Shown here: piece by piece, positions 21,584 through 30,154 of the stretch
How positions within the stretch are numbered: the first letter of the stretch is position 1
Layout of the letters: every line of letters starts with the position of its first letter
DNA from: Streptomyces nodosus
Lineage (GTDB): Bacteria > Actinomycetota > Actinomycetes > Streptomycetales > Streptomycetaceae
Assembly: GCF_008704995.1 (NCBI RefSeq)
Contig: NZ_CP023747.1
Location: 1,452,501 to 1,516,500 of the forward strand
Reading direction: 5' to 3'
Length of the DNA stretch: 64,000 nucleotides
Notes under the pieces: generated by a model
What the model was told of the DNA's origin: nothing
Databases searched by the model: none
Seen by the model: the letters and a program-made list of their open reading frames with translations, nothing else
Made by a program: the position numbers and the translations under genes

Positions 21584-22471
21584 TCAGGAGCTTCCGGAGT
21601 GGAACGGCAGACCGGCGTCGGCCACCAGTTCCAGGTCGTCGGTGTCCTCGGCGGGCAGCAGTCCGGCCGTGCCGTCGGGCTGGGGGACGACGCCGAGTTC
21701 GAGGAGTTCGGCCATGGCGGCGCTGCCCGCCATGTCGCGCACCTGGAGCTGGTAGCGGGCCGTGGTGCGGTAGGTGCCGCCGCTGTCGTCGCCGGTGCGC
21801 TGGAGGAAGCCGGACTCGGTGAGGAAGGTGACGGCCTTGCCGACGATTCCGGTGGTGGAACCCGCCAGTCGGCGCGCGTCCTTGGTGGTCCCGGTCGCGC
21901 TGCGTCGGACCCAGATCCGCCAGGCCGCCTCCAGGTCCGGGGCGTCCGTCGCCGGGTCGGTGTTCTCGCCCTGTTCCTCGGCCCGCTCCTCCAGCCTGCG
22001 GCAGGCCTGGCGGACGAAGGCCTCGACGCCGTTGACCGTGACACGTCCGATGTAGCCGTCGTCGGCCAGGTCCTCGGGGCGGGGGAAGGCGAGGGTGGCG
22101 ACGGCGAGATGGGCGAGTCCGTGCAGAAAGCGGTCGCCCGAGTCGGCGGAGGTACGGCGCGCGTAGTCGGTCATGCGGACGGCGAACACGGAGTCCTCGC
22201 CCGCGGTCACGGCCATCCCCGCGCGCGGCGACACCTCGAGGACGACCAGGCCGAGCCCGGTGGCGACGGCGTCGGCGAGCCGCGCGAACGGCGGGTCCTC
22301 GCGGTAGCGGCGCAGCAGCTCCGTGTACTCCTGGTCGCGGGCGGGCTGGAGCCTCGGCTGGAGCCCGAAGGAGACGAGTCGCGCCGCGTCGGCGGCGTCG
22401 GCGGGGGTGACGGGGGCGTTCACCGGAGTGGCGGCGGCCTCCGGCTCGCTCCACTCGACGTGCTCGGTCAC
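21584..22471 (-). CDS. Probable SMC-complex accessory protein (MukE/JetB-like position)
   Basis: A 295-aa soluble protein and the middle gene of the SMC-like operon. The C-terminal half looks like winged-helix segments (GIVGKAVTFLTESGFLQRTG, then a YRTTARYQLQVRDMAG strand region), as in the MukE/MksE/JetB group, though I cannot prove homology by eye. The N-terminus is Ala/Pro-rich. It starts at a GTG (22471) with AAGGAG about 11 nt upstream, 37 bp after the preceding stop, and ends 67 bp before the ATPase start, so the three genes are surely one transcript. If the comparison holds, it would bind the kleisin-like first protein and the ATPase heads. Confidence 0.7.
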   Translation of the reverse strand: MTEHVEWSEPEAAATPVNAPVTPADAADAARLVSFGLQPRLQPARDQEYTELLRRYREDPPFARLADAVATGLGLVVLEVSPRAGMAVTAGEDSVFAVRMTDYARRTSADSGDRFLHGLAHLAVATLAFPRPEDLADDGYIGRVTVNGVEAFVRQACRRLEERAEEQGENTDPATDAPDLEAAWRIWVRRSATGTTKDARRLAGSTTGIVGKAVTFLTESGFLQRTGDDSGGTYRTTARYQLQVRDMAGSAAMAELLELGVVPQPDGTAGLLPAEDTDDLELVADAGLPFHSGSS

Positions 22472-22508
22472 GGTCGGGGCTCCTTGTCGCGCTGGTGCTG
22501 GGTGCGGG

Positions 22509-24032
22509 TCATGCCGCCTCGGTCCGGTCCGCCGCCATGCCGGCCGCGTCCAACAGCGCCGTACCGACGATCAGATCGGCGCCGCCGAACTCCGGATCGT
22601 GCAGTTCGGTGCCGTCGTCCACGCCGAACAGCAGTTTCTCCTCGCCCTGGCGGTAGGCCGTGCCGACCGGCGGGCTGGCCGCGTGCACGGCCATCAGTGC
22701 GACCAGGTAGGGAAGTTCGGGGTCGGTGCGGCGCGCCTCGGCGAGCAGCCCGGACAGCCTGCGCGGGGCGTCCGCCGGCAGGTCGAGCAGTTCCCTCGCG
22801 GCGGCCAGCTGTTCCTCGCTGAACCGGCTGTCGTCCGGGGTGGCGATCAGATCCGGCTCGGGCATCTCCGCTCCGAGGTTCTCACGCTCCACCGGAGGGG
22901 TCAGCAGCAGGTCGACGAGGTCGGTGACCCGTACGGACCCGGGGGTGCGCAGCCCCGTCCCCTGGGCGAAGAAGGCGTCCGTCACGCGGACCGCCCGGTG
23001 CAGCGGGAGGGGCAGCACCGGGGCGAAGAGATGCCCGTAGAGGTCGGTGCCGGAGGTGGTCATGGGGGTGGCGAAGGCCTGCCGGTCCTGCTCGGCGCGG
23101 AACAGGGGGCCCGCCTCCAGGAGCCGCGACTGCAGCTGGGTGTGGCGGCGGATGCAGTCCTTGACGATGTCGACGAGTTCGGCGGCGCGCCGCTTCTGCT
23201 CGGGGTCCTCGGACTCGTCGCGCGCCCTGCGGATGTTGGTGAGGATCGCGTTCTCGTGGCGGTAGCGCTCGGCCACATGGTCGAGGGCCTCGGCGATCAT
23301 GTCCGGCACCACGTTCAGCCAGTCCACCGCGCGGACGTTGCGCCGGGTCGCCTCCAGCACCTTGCGCAGCGACTGGGAGTACTGCACGGTGCGGTAGCGC
23401 GCCTGCTCGGCGGCGAGCTGGGCGTCGGCGAGGCGGCCGCGGCTGATCAGCACCTCCAGCTTGACCTCGGCGGCGATCTGGGCGCTGGTGACATCCGTGT
23501 CGAGGGCGCCGACGAGGACGTTGACCGCCTCGTCGGTGGTCCTGAGGTAGACGCCTCCGCCGTAGCCGGGCACCTCTTCGATCAGCTTGAAGTCGTAGTC
23601 CCGGCGCACATAGGTGCCGTCCGGCGCGAAGGTGCCGTACACGGCGCGGAAGCCGCGGTCGACGCTGCCGACGTTGATCAGGTTCTCCAGGACCCAGCGG
23701 GCCACGCGCTCGTGTTCGGCGGCCGGGCGCCCGGGGGCCTGGGCGGCGATGCGCGGGAGGAGACGGGCGACTATCTGGTCGTGGTCCGCGCCCGTGTCGA
23801 AGTCCATGTTCAGGGTGACCAGATCGATGGCGGCGAGTGCGATCTCCGCCATCCCGTACACCGAGTACTCGCCCGTCAGATTCGCCTTGCGCGCATCGAG
23901 GTCGTGCAGGGGCGCGGTGCAGGCGAGCGCGCGCAGCCGACGCGCCAGCCCCTCGTCGGCGGCCGGGCCCGGGGCAGGGCGCGGCCCCGCGCTGAGCTGG
24001 GGCGGAAGGTCCGTCGGTCCAGGCGAAGTCAC
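22509..24032 (-). CDS. Probable SMC-complex subunit (kleisin/MukF/JetA-like position)
   Basis: A 507-aa, mostly helical protein and the first gene of the SMC-like operon. The N-terminus is Pro-rich, then conserved-looking LTGEYSVYGMAEIALAAIDL. A charged helical middle with RYRHENAILTNIRRARDESE may be coiled coil. I see no catalytic motif. Position, size and fold impression fit a kleisin-type partner such as MksF/JetA (DUF3375), but this is inference. The start is taken as the GTG at 24032 (VTSPGPTDLPPQ). No good ribosome-binding site precedes it, and a -10-like TAATCT ends 7 nt upstream, suggesting a leaderless mRNA. Confidence 0.72.
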   Translation of the reverse strand: MTSPGPTDLPPQLSAGPRPAPGPAADEGLARRLRALACTAPLHDLDARKANLTGEYSVYGMAEIALAAIDLVTLNMDFDTGADHDQIVARLLPRIAAQAPGRPAAEHERVARWVLENLINVGSVDRGFRAVYGTFAPDGTYVRRDYDFKLIEEVPGYGGGVYLRTTDEAVNVLVGALDTDVTSAQIAAEVKLEVLISRGRLADAQLAAEQARYRTVQYSQSLRKVLEATRRNVRAVDWLNVVPDMIAEALDHVAERYRHENAILTNIRRARDESEDPEQKRRAAELVDIVKDCIRRHTQLQSRLLEAGPLFRAEQDRQAFATPMTTSGTDLYGHLFAPVLPLPLHRAVRVTDAFFAQGTGLRTPGSVRVTDLVDLLLTPPVERENLGAEMPEPDLIATPDDSRFSEEQLAAARELLDLPADAPRRLSGLLAEARRTDPELPYLVALMAVHAASPPVGTAYRQGEEKLLFGVDDGTELHDPEFGGADLIVGTALLDAAGMAADRTEAA

Positions 24033-24039
24033 GGTGCAC

Positions 24040-24070
24040 AGATTAGGTCCTCGATCTGACAACGTTCCAA
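24040..24070 (-). promoter_or_regulatory. Possible leaderless promoter of the SMC-like operon
   Basis: Read on the minus strand: TTGGAA (24065-24070), a 19-nt spacer, TAATCT (24040-24045), then 7 nt to the GTG start codon. The -10 fits TANNNT; the -35 is weak and the spacer slightly long. The distance puts the transcription start at or next to the GTG, giving a leaderless mRNA. Confidence 0.35.
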
Positions 24071-24608
24071 ACGAAGCGCCTGCGCCCGGGCGGAAGGGGT
24101 GGCCCGATCGATGCGCGGCAGCCGCCGCCGGTCGCCTCCGGCCCGCCGCCGGGGGACCTCGGGGCGCCTCTCCGGCGAGTGGCGGGGAGAGGACACGCGC
24201 GGTCCCTCGGCCTCGTTGCGGGCGCCCGTCCGCGGGGCGCGCGGGATTTCCCGAGTGTGTTCGGGGGAGGACTCGTGCGGTCGCCGCGGGCCGTCCACGG
24301 CATCGGGGACGAGTCGCAGTCCGGCGAGGACGTCCCGCATCGGCTCGTCCGGGCGGGCGCGCCGCGCGGGAACGCCCGGGCCGGTGGACTCCCCGGCGAG
24401 GGCATGGCGCCGTGCGGGGTCCGGGTGCCGTCCGGCGGCAGACCTGTCGTCGTCCCGGCCGGCCGTTCGACCGTCCGGCGGCCGGAGGAGCCGGCACGCA
24501 GGCGACGCTCACTCCCCCACAGCGGGACACGTCCGGCCGCAGTCACACGACAGCCGCGCGCAACCCCCGGTCCGGTTCGCGGCCGTGAGCGGTCGTCAGC
24601 TCCCGCTC

Positions 24609-24624
24609 CCCACGGATCCGTGGG
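24609..24624 (-). terminator. Palindrome after the SGNH hydrolase gene
   Basis: Perfect 16-bp palindrome CCCACGGATCCGTGGG, 18 nt past the stop codon of the minus-strand hydrolase. It can form a short hairpin with a GATC loop and is probably a terminator, though a protein-binding site is possible. Confidence 0.4.
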
Positions 24625-24642
24625 AGGGACCCGACCGTTCGC

Positions 24643-25497
24643 TCAGGCCGCGTCCGGCTGTTCGGTCACCGACAGGGCGGCCAGGGCGGACGCCACCGCG
24701 TGGGAGGCGCTCAGATCCAGCCGGGCGCTGGTCCCCCGGGCCTTGTGGCGCACCTCGGCGGCGGCCAGGGTGAGCAGCTGCGGCAGCAGATCGGTGCTCC
24801 GGCGCGCCACCCAGGCCGTCCCCGCGGTGGCCAGCCACCACAGGCCGGCCTTCCGGGTGGGCGGCGGGAACCCGGGCTCGGCCGAGGGCGCGGTGCCGGA
24901 GGCGACCCCCGCCTCGGCGAGCAGCGCGTGGAAGCGCCGGGCGAGCGCCCGGTGCCCGCGCTCCCCCGGGTGCAGCCGGTCTGCGCTCCACATCGAGCGG
25001 TCGCTGATCCAGTCCCCCTCGGCGGCGTGCAGATGAAGCGCCCCGTACCGCTCGGACAGCGCGTGCACGACCGTGTTGACGGCCCGCTGCCGGCGGGCCA
25101 GCGGACGCGCCAGCGCCCCGGGCAGCCGGAGCATCGATCCCGGGTCGGGCAGACAGGCCGTGAGCAGCACCGTGTCCTGGGCGCGGAAGGCCGCGTAGAC
25201 CTTGTCCAGCCGCGCGGCGACGGCATGGATGTCGAAGGTGCAGCGCAGTGTGTCGTTGACGCCGATGACGACGGAGGCGACATCGGGGCGCAGGGCGAGC
25301 GCCTCCGGGGTCTGCCGTTCCAGGACCTCCCGGGTCTGGGCGCCGCTGAAGGCGAGGTTGGTGAACTCGGCGGGCGCCTCCGCGGAGGCGAGTCCCTCGG
25401 CGAGCAGCGCGGCCCAGCCCCGCCAGGTGTCGCCGACGGGGTCCCCCACTCCTTCCGTGAGGGAGTCGCCGAGCGCGACGAACCGCAGGGGGCTCAT
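24643..25497 (-). CDS. SGNH/GDSL-family hydrolase
   Basis: A 284-aa esterase/lipase-like protein. Block I FVALGDSLTEGVGD holds the nucleophile Ser near residue 12. The block III motif is VIGVNDTLRC, and block V is DRLHPGERGH with the catalytic Asp and His. No signal peptide is visible, so it probably acts in the cytoplasm. The start overlaps the stop of the upstream glycosyltransferase (ATGA, 25494-25497), and two glycosyltransferases precede it in the same operon. It might remove or transfer an acyl group on the glycan or glycolipid they make, but that is inference. Confidence 0.9.
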   Translation of the reverse strand: MSPLRFVALGDSLTEGVGDPVGDTWRGWAALLAEGLASAEAPAEFTNLAFSGAQTREVLERQTPEALALRPDVASVVIGVNDTLRCTFDIHAVAARLDKVYAAFRAQDTVLLTACLPDPGSMLRLPGALARPLARRQRAVNTVVHALSERYGALHLHAAEGDWISDRSMWSADRLHPGERGHRALARRFHALLAEAGVASGTAPSAEPGFPPPTRKAGLWWLATAGTAWVARRSTDLLPQLLTLAAAEVRHKARGTSARLDLSASHAVASALAALSVTEQPDAA

Positions 25498-26705
25498 CGG
25501 GCGCCCTCCCGGGTGGTGTCCCGGCCGGGAACGTCGGCGGTCGCCGTCGGCGTGTCGGACGGCCCGGCGTCGTGCGCCGCGAGGAACGCGTCCACCGCCG
25601 TCCTCCAGCCGAAGCACTCGGCGCGCGCCCGTGCTGCCTCCCGGCGTTCGTGCGCGGGCCGTTCCAGGAGCAGTTCGACGGCGTCGGCGAAGGCGTCCCC
25701 GGTGTTCACCGCGCTGGCCCCGGCGGAGCCGATCACCTCGGGCAGCGCGGACGAGGCGCTGGCCACCACCGGCGTGCCGCAGGCCATGGCCTCCAGGGCG
25801 GCGAGCCCGAACGTCTCGGCGGGCCCCGGGGCCAGGCAGACGTCGGCGCCGGCCTGGAGCGCGCCGAGCAGGTTCCGGTCGCCGACATGGCCGAGGAACG
25901 TCACCGGCAACCGGCGTTCCCGTGCCCGCTGTTCCAGCCGGGCCCGCAGCGGGCCGTCCCCGGCGACCACCAGCACCACGCGCCGTCCCCGGCCCAGCAG
26001 CGCCTCCAGCGCGTCCAGGGCCGTCCCCGGGCGCTTCTCCACGGAGAGGCGTGAGCACATGACGAGCAGCGCCTCGTCCTCGCGCGCGTACCGCTCCCGC
26101 AGCCCCTCGTCCCGCAGCGCGGGGTGCCGCTGCTCCAGGTCGACGCCCAGCGGGGCCCGTACGACATTGCGGGCGCCGATCCGCACGAACTCCCGCTCGG
26201 CGAACTCGGTGGTGCACACCACCCGTGCATAGGTGTGGGCGGTGCGGGTGTTGAGGGCGTCGGCGGCGCGCCGGGAGAGGTTCTCGGACAGGCCCCAGGT
26301 GCGCAGGACGCCGTCGGCGGTCTCATGGGAGACCATCACGGCGGGGACCCGGGCGCGCCGCGCCCATCGGCCCGTCCAGCGCAGCGTGGTGCGGTCGGAG
26401 ACCTCCAGGCGGTCGGGGTCGAGCTCCTCCAGGAGGGCGGCGACGCGCCGCTTGTCGGTGAGGACCCGGTAGCCGCCGGTGCCGGGCAGCAGCGGCCCGG
26501 GGAGGGTGATGACCCGGCCCTGCTCGGTGTCCAGGTCGGTGTGGCGCTCGCCGGGCACGACGAGCACCGGTTCGTGACCGGCGGCCTTGAAGCCCTTGCC
26601 CAGCTCGCGCAGGGCGGTGCGCAGCCCCCCGGAGGCGGGGGCGACGAAGTTGGCGAGCCGTACGATCCGCAGGCCGGAGCCGGCCCGCTCGGTGGCGAAG
26701 CTCAT
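25494..26705 (-). CDS. Glycosyltransferase family 4 (mannosyltransferase-like)
   Basis: A 403-aa GT-B fold glycosyltransferase. The N-terminal domain begins LRIVRLANFVAPASGGLRTAL, with the glycine-rich acceptor-side loop. The C-terminal donor-binding domain has VVAGDGPLRARLEQ, GADVCLAPGPAETFGLAALEAM (the E-x7-E motif) and ACGTPVVASASSALPEVIG. The donor is probably a nucleotide sugar such as GDP-mannose, as in related actinobacterial enzymes. Its ATG overlaps the stop of the preceding GT4 (26702-26705), and its own stop overlaps the SGNH hydrolase start, so all three are translationally coupled. Confidence 0.9.
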   Translation of the reverse strand: MSFATERAGSGLRIVRLANFVAPASGGLRTALRELGKGFKAAGHEPVLVVPGERHTDLDTEQGRVITLPGPLLPGTGGYRVLTDKRRVAALLEELDPDRLEVSDRTTLRWTGRWARRARVPAVMVSHETADGVLRTWGLSENLSRRAADALNTRTAHTYARVVCTTEFAEREFVRIGARNVVRAPLGVDLEQRHPALRDEGLRERYAREDEALLVMCSRLSVEKRPGTALDALEALLGRGRRVVLVVAGDGPLRARLEQRARERRLPVTFLGHVGDRNLLGALQAGADVCLAPGPAETFGLAALEAMACGTPVVASASSALPEVIGSAGASAVNTGDAFADAVELLLERPAHERREAARARAECFGWRTAVDAFLAAHDAGPSDTPTATADVPGRDTTREGAR

Positions 26706-27868
26706 GCGGCCACCGCCGTCTGCCGCGCGGCGAGCACATCCGCGTAGTGGCCGATGAGCTGGTCGCCGACGGCGGCCCAGGTGCGGCCCTCGACGGTGGT
26801 GCGCCCGGCGTCCCCGTAGGCGGCCCGCAGCGCCGGGTCGGCGGCCAGCGTGCGCACCGCGTCCCGTACGGCGTCCGCGTCACCCGGCGGGACGAGCAGC
26901 CCGGTGCGTCCGTGCGTCACCAGGTCCAGCGGTCCGCCCGCGGCGGGCGCGACGACCGGCACTCCGCTCGCCATGGCCTCCTGCACGGTCTGGCAGAAGG
27001 TCTCGAACGGGCCGGTGTGCGCGAAGACGTCCAGCGAGGCGAAGATCCGGGCGAGTTCGTCTCCGGTGCGGCGGCCCAGGAAGGCGGCGCCGGGCAGGGC
27101 CCCGTGCAGGGTGGCCTCGCTGGGGCCGTCGCCCACCACGACGACGCGTACGCCGTCCAGGCCGCAGACGCCGGCGAGGAGTTCCACATGCTTCTCGGGT
27201 GCGAGCCGGCCGACATAGCCGACGATCAGCTCACCGTTGGGCGCGAGTTCACGGCGGATCGACTCGTCGCGCAGCTCCGGCCGGAAACGGACGGTGTCGA
27301 CGCCGCGCGGCCACAGCTGCACCCGGGGCACCCCGTGTGTCTCGAGATCGCGCAGGGCCGCGCTGGAGGGGGCGAGGGTGCGGTCGGCGGCGGCGTGCAC
27401 GGAGCGGATGCGGCGCCAGGCGGCGGCCTCGCCTGCGCCCATGTAGGTGCGGGCGTATCCGGCCAGGTCGGTCTGGTAGACGGCGACGGCCGGGATGCCC
27501 AGCCGGGCGGCGGCCGTCATGCCGCGGACACCGAGGACGAAGGGGCTGGCCAGGTGCACGATGTCGGCGCGGTGGGCCGTGATGGCGGCGGCGACACGTC
27601 GGCTGGGGAGGGCGACGCGCACCTGGGGATAGCCGGGGAGCGGGAGGGAGGGGACACGGACGACGGGACACGGCGCGAGGGCGTCGAGCCCTTCGCCGGT
27701 CAGGGGGGAGCCTCCCGGTCCGGGCAAGGCCGAGGACTTGGGGGAGGCCGGGGCGACGACGAGGGGAGCGTGACCGCGATCGACGAGGTGCCGGGCGGTC
27801 TGGAGCGCGCAGTGGGCCACGCCGTTCACATCGGGGGGAAAGGATTCGGTCACGATGACGACACGCAT
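26702..27868 (-). CDS. Glycosyltransferase family 4 (mannosyltransferase-like)
   Basis: A 388-aa GT-B glycosyltransferase and first gene of the GT4-GT4-SGNH operon. It begins MRVVIVTESFPPDVNGVA, the hallmark of GDP-mannose-dependent alpha-mannosyltransferases of the MgtA/PimB group. The donor domain shows VGYVGRLAPEKHVELLAGV, VVVVGDGPSEATL, VFAHTGPFETFCQTVQEAMA and GVPVVAPAAGGPLDLV. The likely product is a mannosylated glycolipid or glycan at the membrane; the acceptor is not known. ATG start at 27868. Confidence 0.9.
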   Translation of the reverse strand: MRVVIVTESFPPDVNGVAHCALQTARHLVDRGHAPLVVAPASPKSSALPGPGGSPLTGEGLDALAPCPVVRVPSLPLPGYPQVRVALPSRRVAAAITAHRADIVHLASPFVLGVRGMTAAARLGIPAVAVYQTDLAGYARTYMGAGEAAAWRRIRSVHAAADRTLAPSSAALRDLETHGVPRVQLWPRGVDTVRFRPELRDESIRRELAPNGELIVGYVGRLAPEKHVELLAGVCGLDGVRVVVVGDGPSEATLHGALPGAAFLGRRTGDELARIFASLDVFAHTGPFETFCQTVQEAMASGVPVVAPAAGGPLDLVTHGRTGLLVPPGDADAVRDAVRTLAADPALRAAYGDAGRTTVEGRTWAAVGDQLIGHYADVLAARQTAVAA

Positions 27869-28007
27869 ACCCGTGTTCTCGCCGCACTGGACGTGGCCGC
27901 GTCAACGTGGATCTTTCCGGCCGGGGAACGTCCCGTGAGCGTTGGGCGGTGGGGCCGGGTCGGCCGGCCCACGTCCACACGTTCCTGACGCCCGGATCAC
28001 CGGACGT

Positions 28008-29462
28008 TCACGCCGTCGGCATGTCCGGTCCGAGGATCCGGCGCTCCCGCAGGGCCGTGTCGGGCCCGATCCGGCTGCGTACGGCGGTCTGGACCTCGGC
28101 CTCCTCGGCCGGGTCGACGGCGAGCCGGCGCAGCCGCTCGACGACCCGGGCGTCCCCGGTCTCGGCGTGCCGTGCGGCGATCTCGCGGGTGGACTCCTCG
28201 CAGTCCCAGAGGCACTCGACGGCGAATCCGGCGGGGAAGGAGGGGTCGGTGGCGGCCAGGGCGCGGGCGGCTCGGCCGCGGAGATGGGACGAGGCGGTCT
28301 CGCGGTAGACATGGCGCAGCACGGGCGCGGCACAGGCGATGCCGAGCCGTCCGGCGCCGTCGACGAGGGTCCACAGGGTGGGCGCGTCGGGGCCCTCTCC
28401 CCGTACCGCCTCCCGCAGCGCCGCCAGCACCGGGTCACTGTCCCCGGCGCCGCCCCGGCAGGCGAGCACCCGCCCGGCGGCGGCGCCCAGGGCGTCCGGC
28501 CGGCGGGCCCAGCCGCGCGCCCGGTCGACGGCGGCGACACTGCGCATGCGTTCGAAGGCGTCCACGGCGGCCTCGACGACCTGCGCGGAGCCGGTGGACA
28601 CGGCGCCCTCGATCAGATCGAGGGCATCGGGATCGTTCCCGTCGGCGAGATAGCGCAGGGCGGTGCAGCGGGCCCCGTCGTCGCCGGTGCGGGCGGCCTC
28701 GAGGATCTCGGGCCGGTCCTCGGGCCCCGCGACGGCGACGAGACAGCGGGCGGCGGGCACATGAAGCACGGCACCGCGTTCGAGTCCCTGCTGGGCCCAC
28801 TCGAAGACGGCCCGCACGCTCCAGCCGGGCCGGGGTCCGTTGGGCCGCAGCTGCCGCTGCCAGCGGTCGAAGCTGTCGGCCTCCTGTGCGGCCCGCACCC
28901 GGTCGGCGACGGAGGGGCGCGGGTCGTCGGCCCACAGCCGCCAGGGCCGCGGTTCGAAGGAGCCCCGGACGGCGGCCGCGAGCTCGGCCTCGCCCTCGGC
29001 GTCGAGCGGGAAACGGGCCAGCACGGGGGCGGCGAGGGCGCGCAGCCCCGCGTCGTCGTCGCGCAGCGCCAGCTCGTCCAGGGCCCAGGCCCAGTTGGAG
29101 CCCGAGACCGCGTACCTGCGCAGCAGTTCGAGCGCGTCGTGCCTGCCGTAGGAGGCGAGGTGGCCGAGGACCGCGAGGGCGAGACCGGTGCGGCAGTCCT
29201 CGGTGTCGAGGAGGTCCTCGGTGCTGAAGAGGTGCGCCTCGATCTCGTCGAGCTCGCCGTCGAGGTCGAGGAAGAGACGGGCGTAGTACAGGGAGCGGTT
29301 CTCCACCTGCCAGTCGTGGCGGGGGTCACGGAGCACACAGTGGTTGAGGGCCGCGAGCGCCTCGGAGCGCGGTGCGGTGAGCGCGTGCAGCGTGCCGTCG
29401 CCACGGCCCCTCTGCAGGAGGCCGAGCAGGGTACCGCTGGGCGCTATGACCGGTTCGAACAT
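28008..29462 (-). CDS. HEAT-repeat-like protein
   Basis: A 484-aa alpha-helical protein. From about residue 90 onward it shows repeated pairs of helices with the L-x2-L-A rhythm of HEAT/armadillo repeats (GLRALAAPVLARFPLD, ARCTALRYLADGNDPDALDLI, LRGRAARALAATDPSF, STREIAARHAETGDARVVERL). Such scaffolds bind proteins; no catalytic motif is visible. Start at 29462 (MFEPVIAPSGTLLGLLQ) is preferred over the in-frame 29609, whose extra 49 residues are Arg/Ser-rich and unlike the rest. The partner is unknown. The gene lies about 300 bp downstream of an ankyrin protein gene on the same strand. Confidence 0.82.
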   Translation of the reverse strand: MFEPVIAPSGTLLGLLQRGRGDGTLHALTAPRSEALAALNHCVLRDPRHDWQVENRSLYYARLFLDLDGELDEIEAHLFSTEDLLDTEDCRTGLALAVLGHLASYGRHDALELLRRYAVSGSNWAWALDELALRDDDAGLRALAAPVLARFPLDAEGEAELAAAVRGSFEPRPWRLWADDPRPSVADRVRAAQEADSFDRWQRQLRPNGPRPGWSVRAVFEWAQQGLERGAVLHVPAARCLVAVAGPEDRPEILEAARTGDDGARCTALRYLADGNDPDALDLIEGAVSTGSAQVVEAAVDAFERMRSVAAVDRARGWARRPDALGAAAGRVLACRGGAGDSDPVLAALREAVRGEGPDAPTLWTLVDGAGRLGIACAAPVLRHVYRETASSHLRGRAARALAATDPSFPAGFAVECLWDCEESTREIAARHAETGDARVVERLRRLAVDPAEEAEVQTAVRSRIGPDTALRERRILGPDMPTA

Positions 29463-29761
29463 GGGAAGAAGCCTCACATCAAGCGTCGACGCAATCGGGG
29501 GACACGCACTACCTGACCGCGCGACAACACGTCGGGGCACCCGCCGTCGCTTGCTTGCTGTAGACCATCTTCCTCTGCCTCTCGTCATCGGCCCGTACGG
29601 ACCGCTCACGGTCCACGCGGTGCGGCAACACCTGCCCAGCCATCGCGTCCGTGAATCACGTCGTCATGATGGCCCGGTCTCTCCGGCTGCCGCGACCCTA
29701 TTTCGGGCGGCTCGATACCGCCTCCCCCGTTTTCGCCGTCTTCGCCGGTCGGCGCGGACGA

Positions 29762-30154
29762 TCAGTGTGTGCCGAACAGTTCGAGCAGGTCGGCCTTGCC
29801 GAACATACGGGCGGTGTCGATGGCCGAGGGGGTGCCCGCGGCCGGGTCGGCGCCGCCGTCCAGCAGGGTCCGGATGACCTCCGTCTCGCCCTTGAAGACC
29901 GCGCCGGCGAGCGGGGTCTGCCCCCGGTCGTTGGCCCGGTCGGCCCGGGCGCCGCGCTCCAGCAGCGCCCGGACGGTGCCGGCGTGGCCGTGATAGGCGG
30001 CGAGCATCACCAGGGAGTCGCCGCGGTCGTTGGTGAGGTCGGCCGGAACGCCCGCGTCGACATAGGCCACGAGGGTCTCGGTCTCTCCTCGGCGCGCGAG
30101 ATCGAAGATCTTGGTCGCCAGTTCCACGACCTCGGGGTCGGGGCCTTCACTCAT
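29762..30154 (-). CDS. Ankyrin-repeat protein
   Basis: A 130-aa protein made almost wholly of ankyrin repeats. Clear units are NDRGDSLVMLAAYHGHAGTV, then NDRGQTPLAGAVFKGETEVI, plus partial first and last repeats. Acts as a small protein-binding module; no other domain. The closing helix is IDTARMFGKADLLELF. It is transcribed away from smeA. The 336-bp region upstream carries two tandem stem-loops that would lie in its 5' leader if transcription begins upstream of them. Confidence 0.93.
   Translation of the reverse strand: MSEGPDPEVVELATKIFDLARRGETETLVAYVDAGVPADLTNDRGDSLVMLAAYHGHAGTVRALLERGARADRANDRGQTPLAGAVFKGETEVIRTLLDGGADPAAGTPSAIDTARMFGKADLLELFGTH

Larger units (their letters stand above)
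24033..24642. other. 610-bp intergenic region upstream of the SMC-like operon
   Basis: No convincing gene on either strand; the open frames here are Arg/Pro/Gly-rich and lack ribosome-binding sites. At one end lies the probable operon promoter (24040-24070). At the other lies a 16-bp perfect palindrome (CCCACGGATCCGTGGG, 24609-24624) shortly after the SGNH hydrolase stop. The unusual length for this compact region suggests room for regulation. Confidence 0.5.

Noticed and set aside
21517..22044. N-terminal extension of the SMC-like ATPase frame
   Set aside because: It runs through the preceding gene in another frame; the ATPase fold begins at MYELSRVRLYSIGP.
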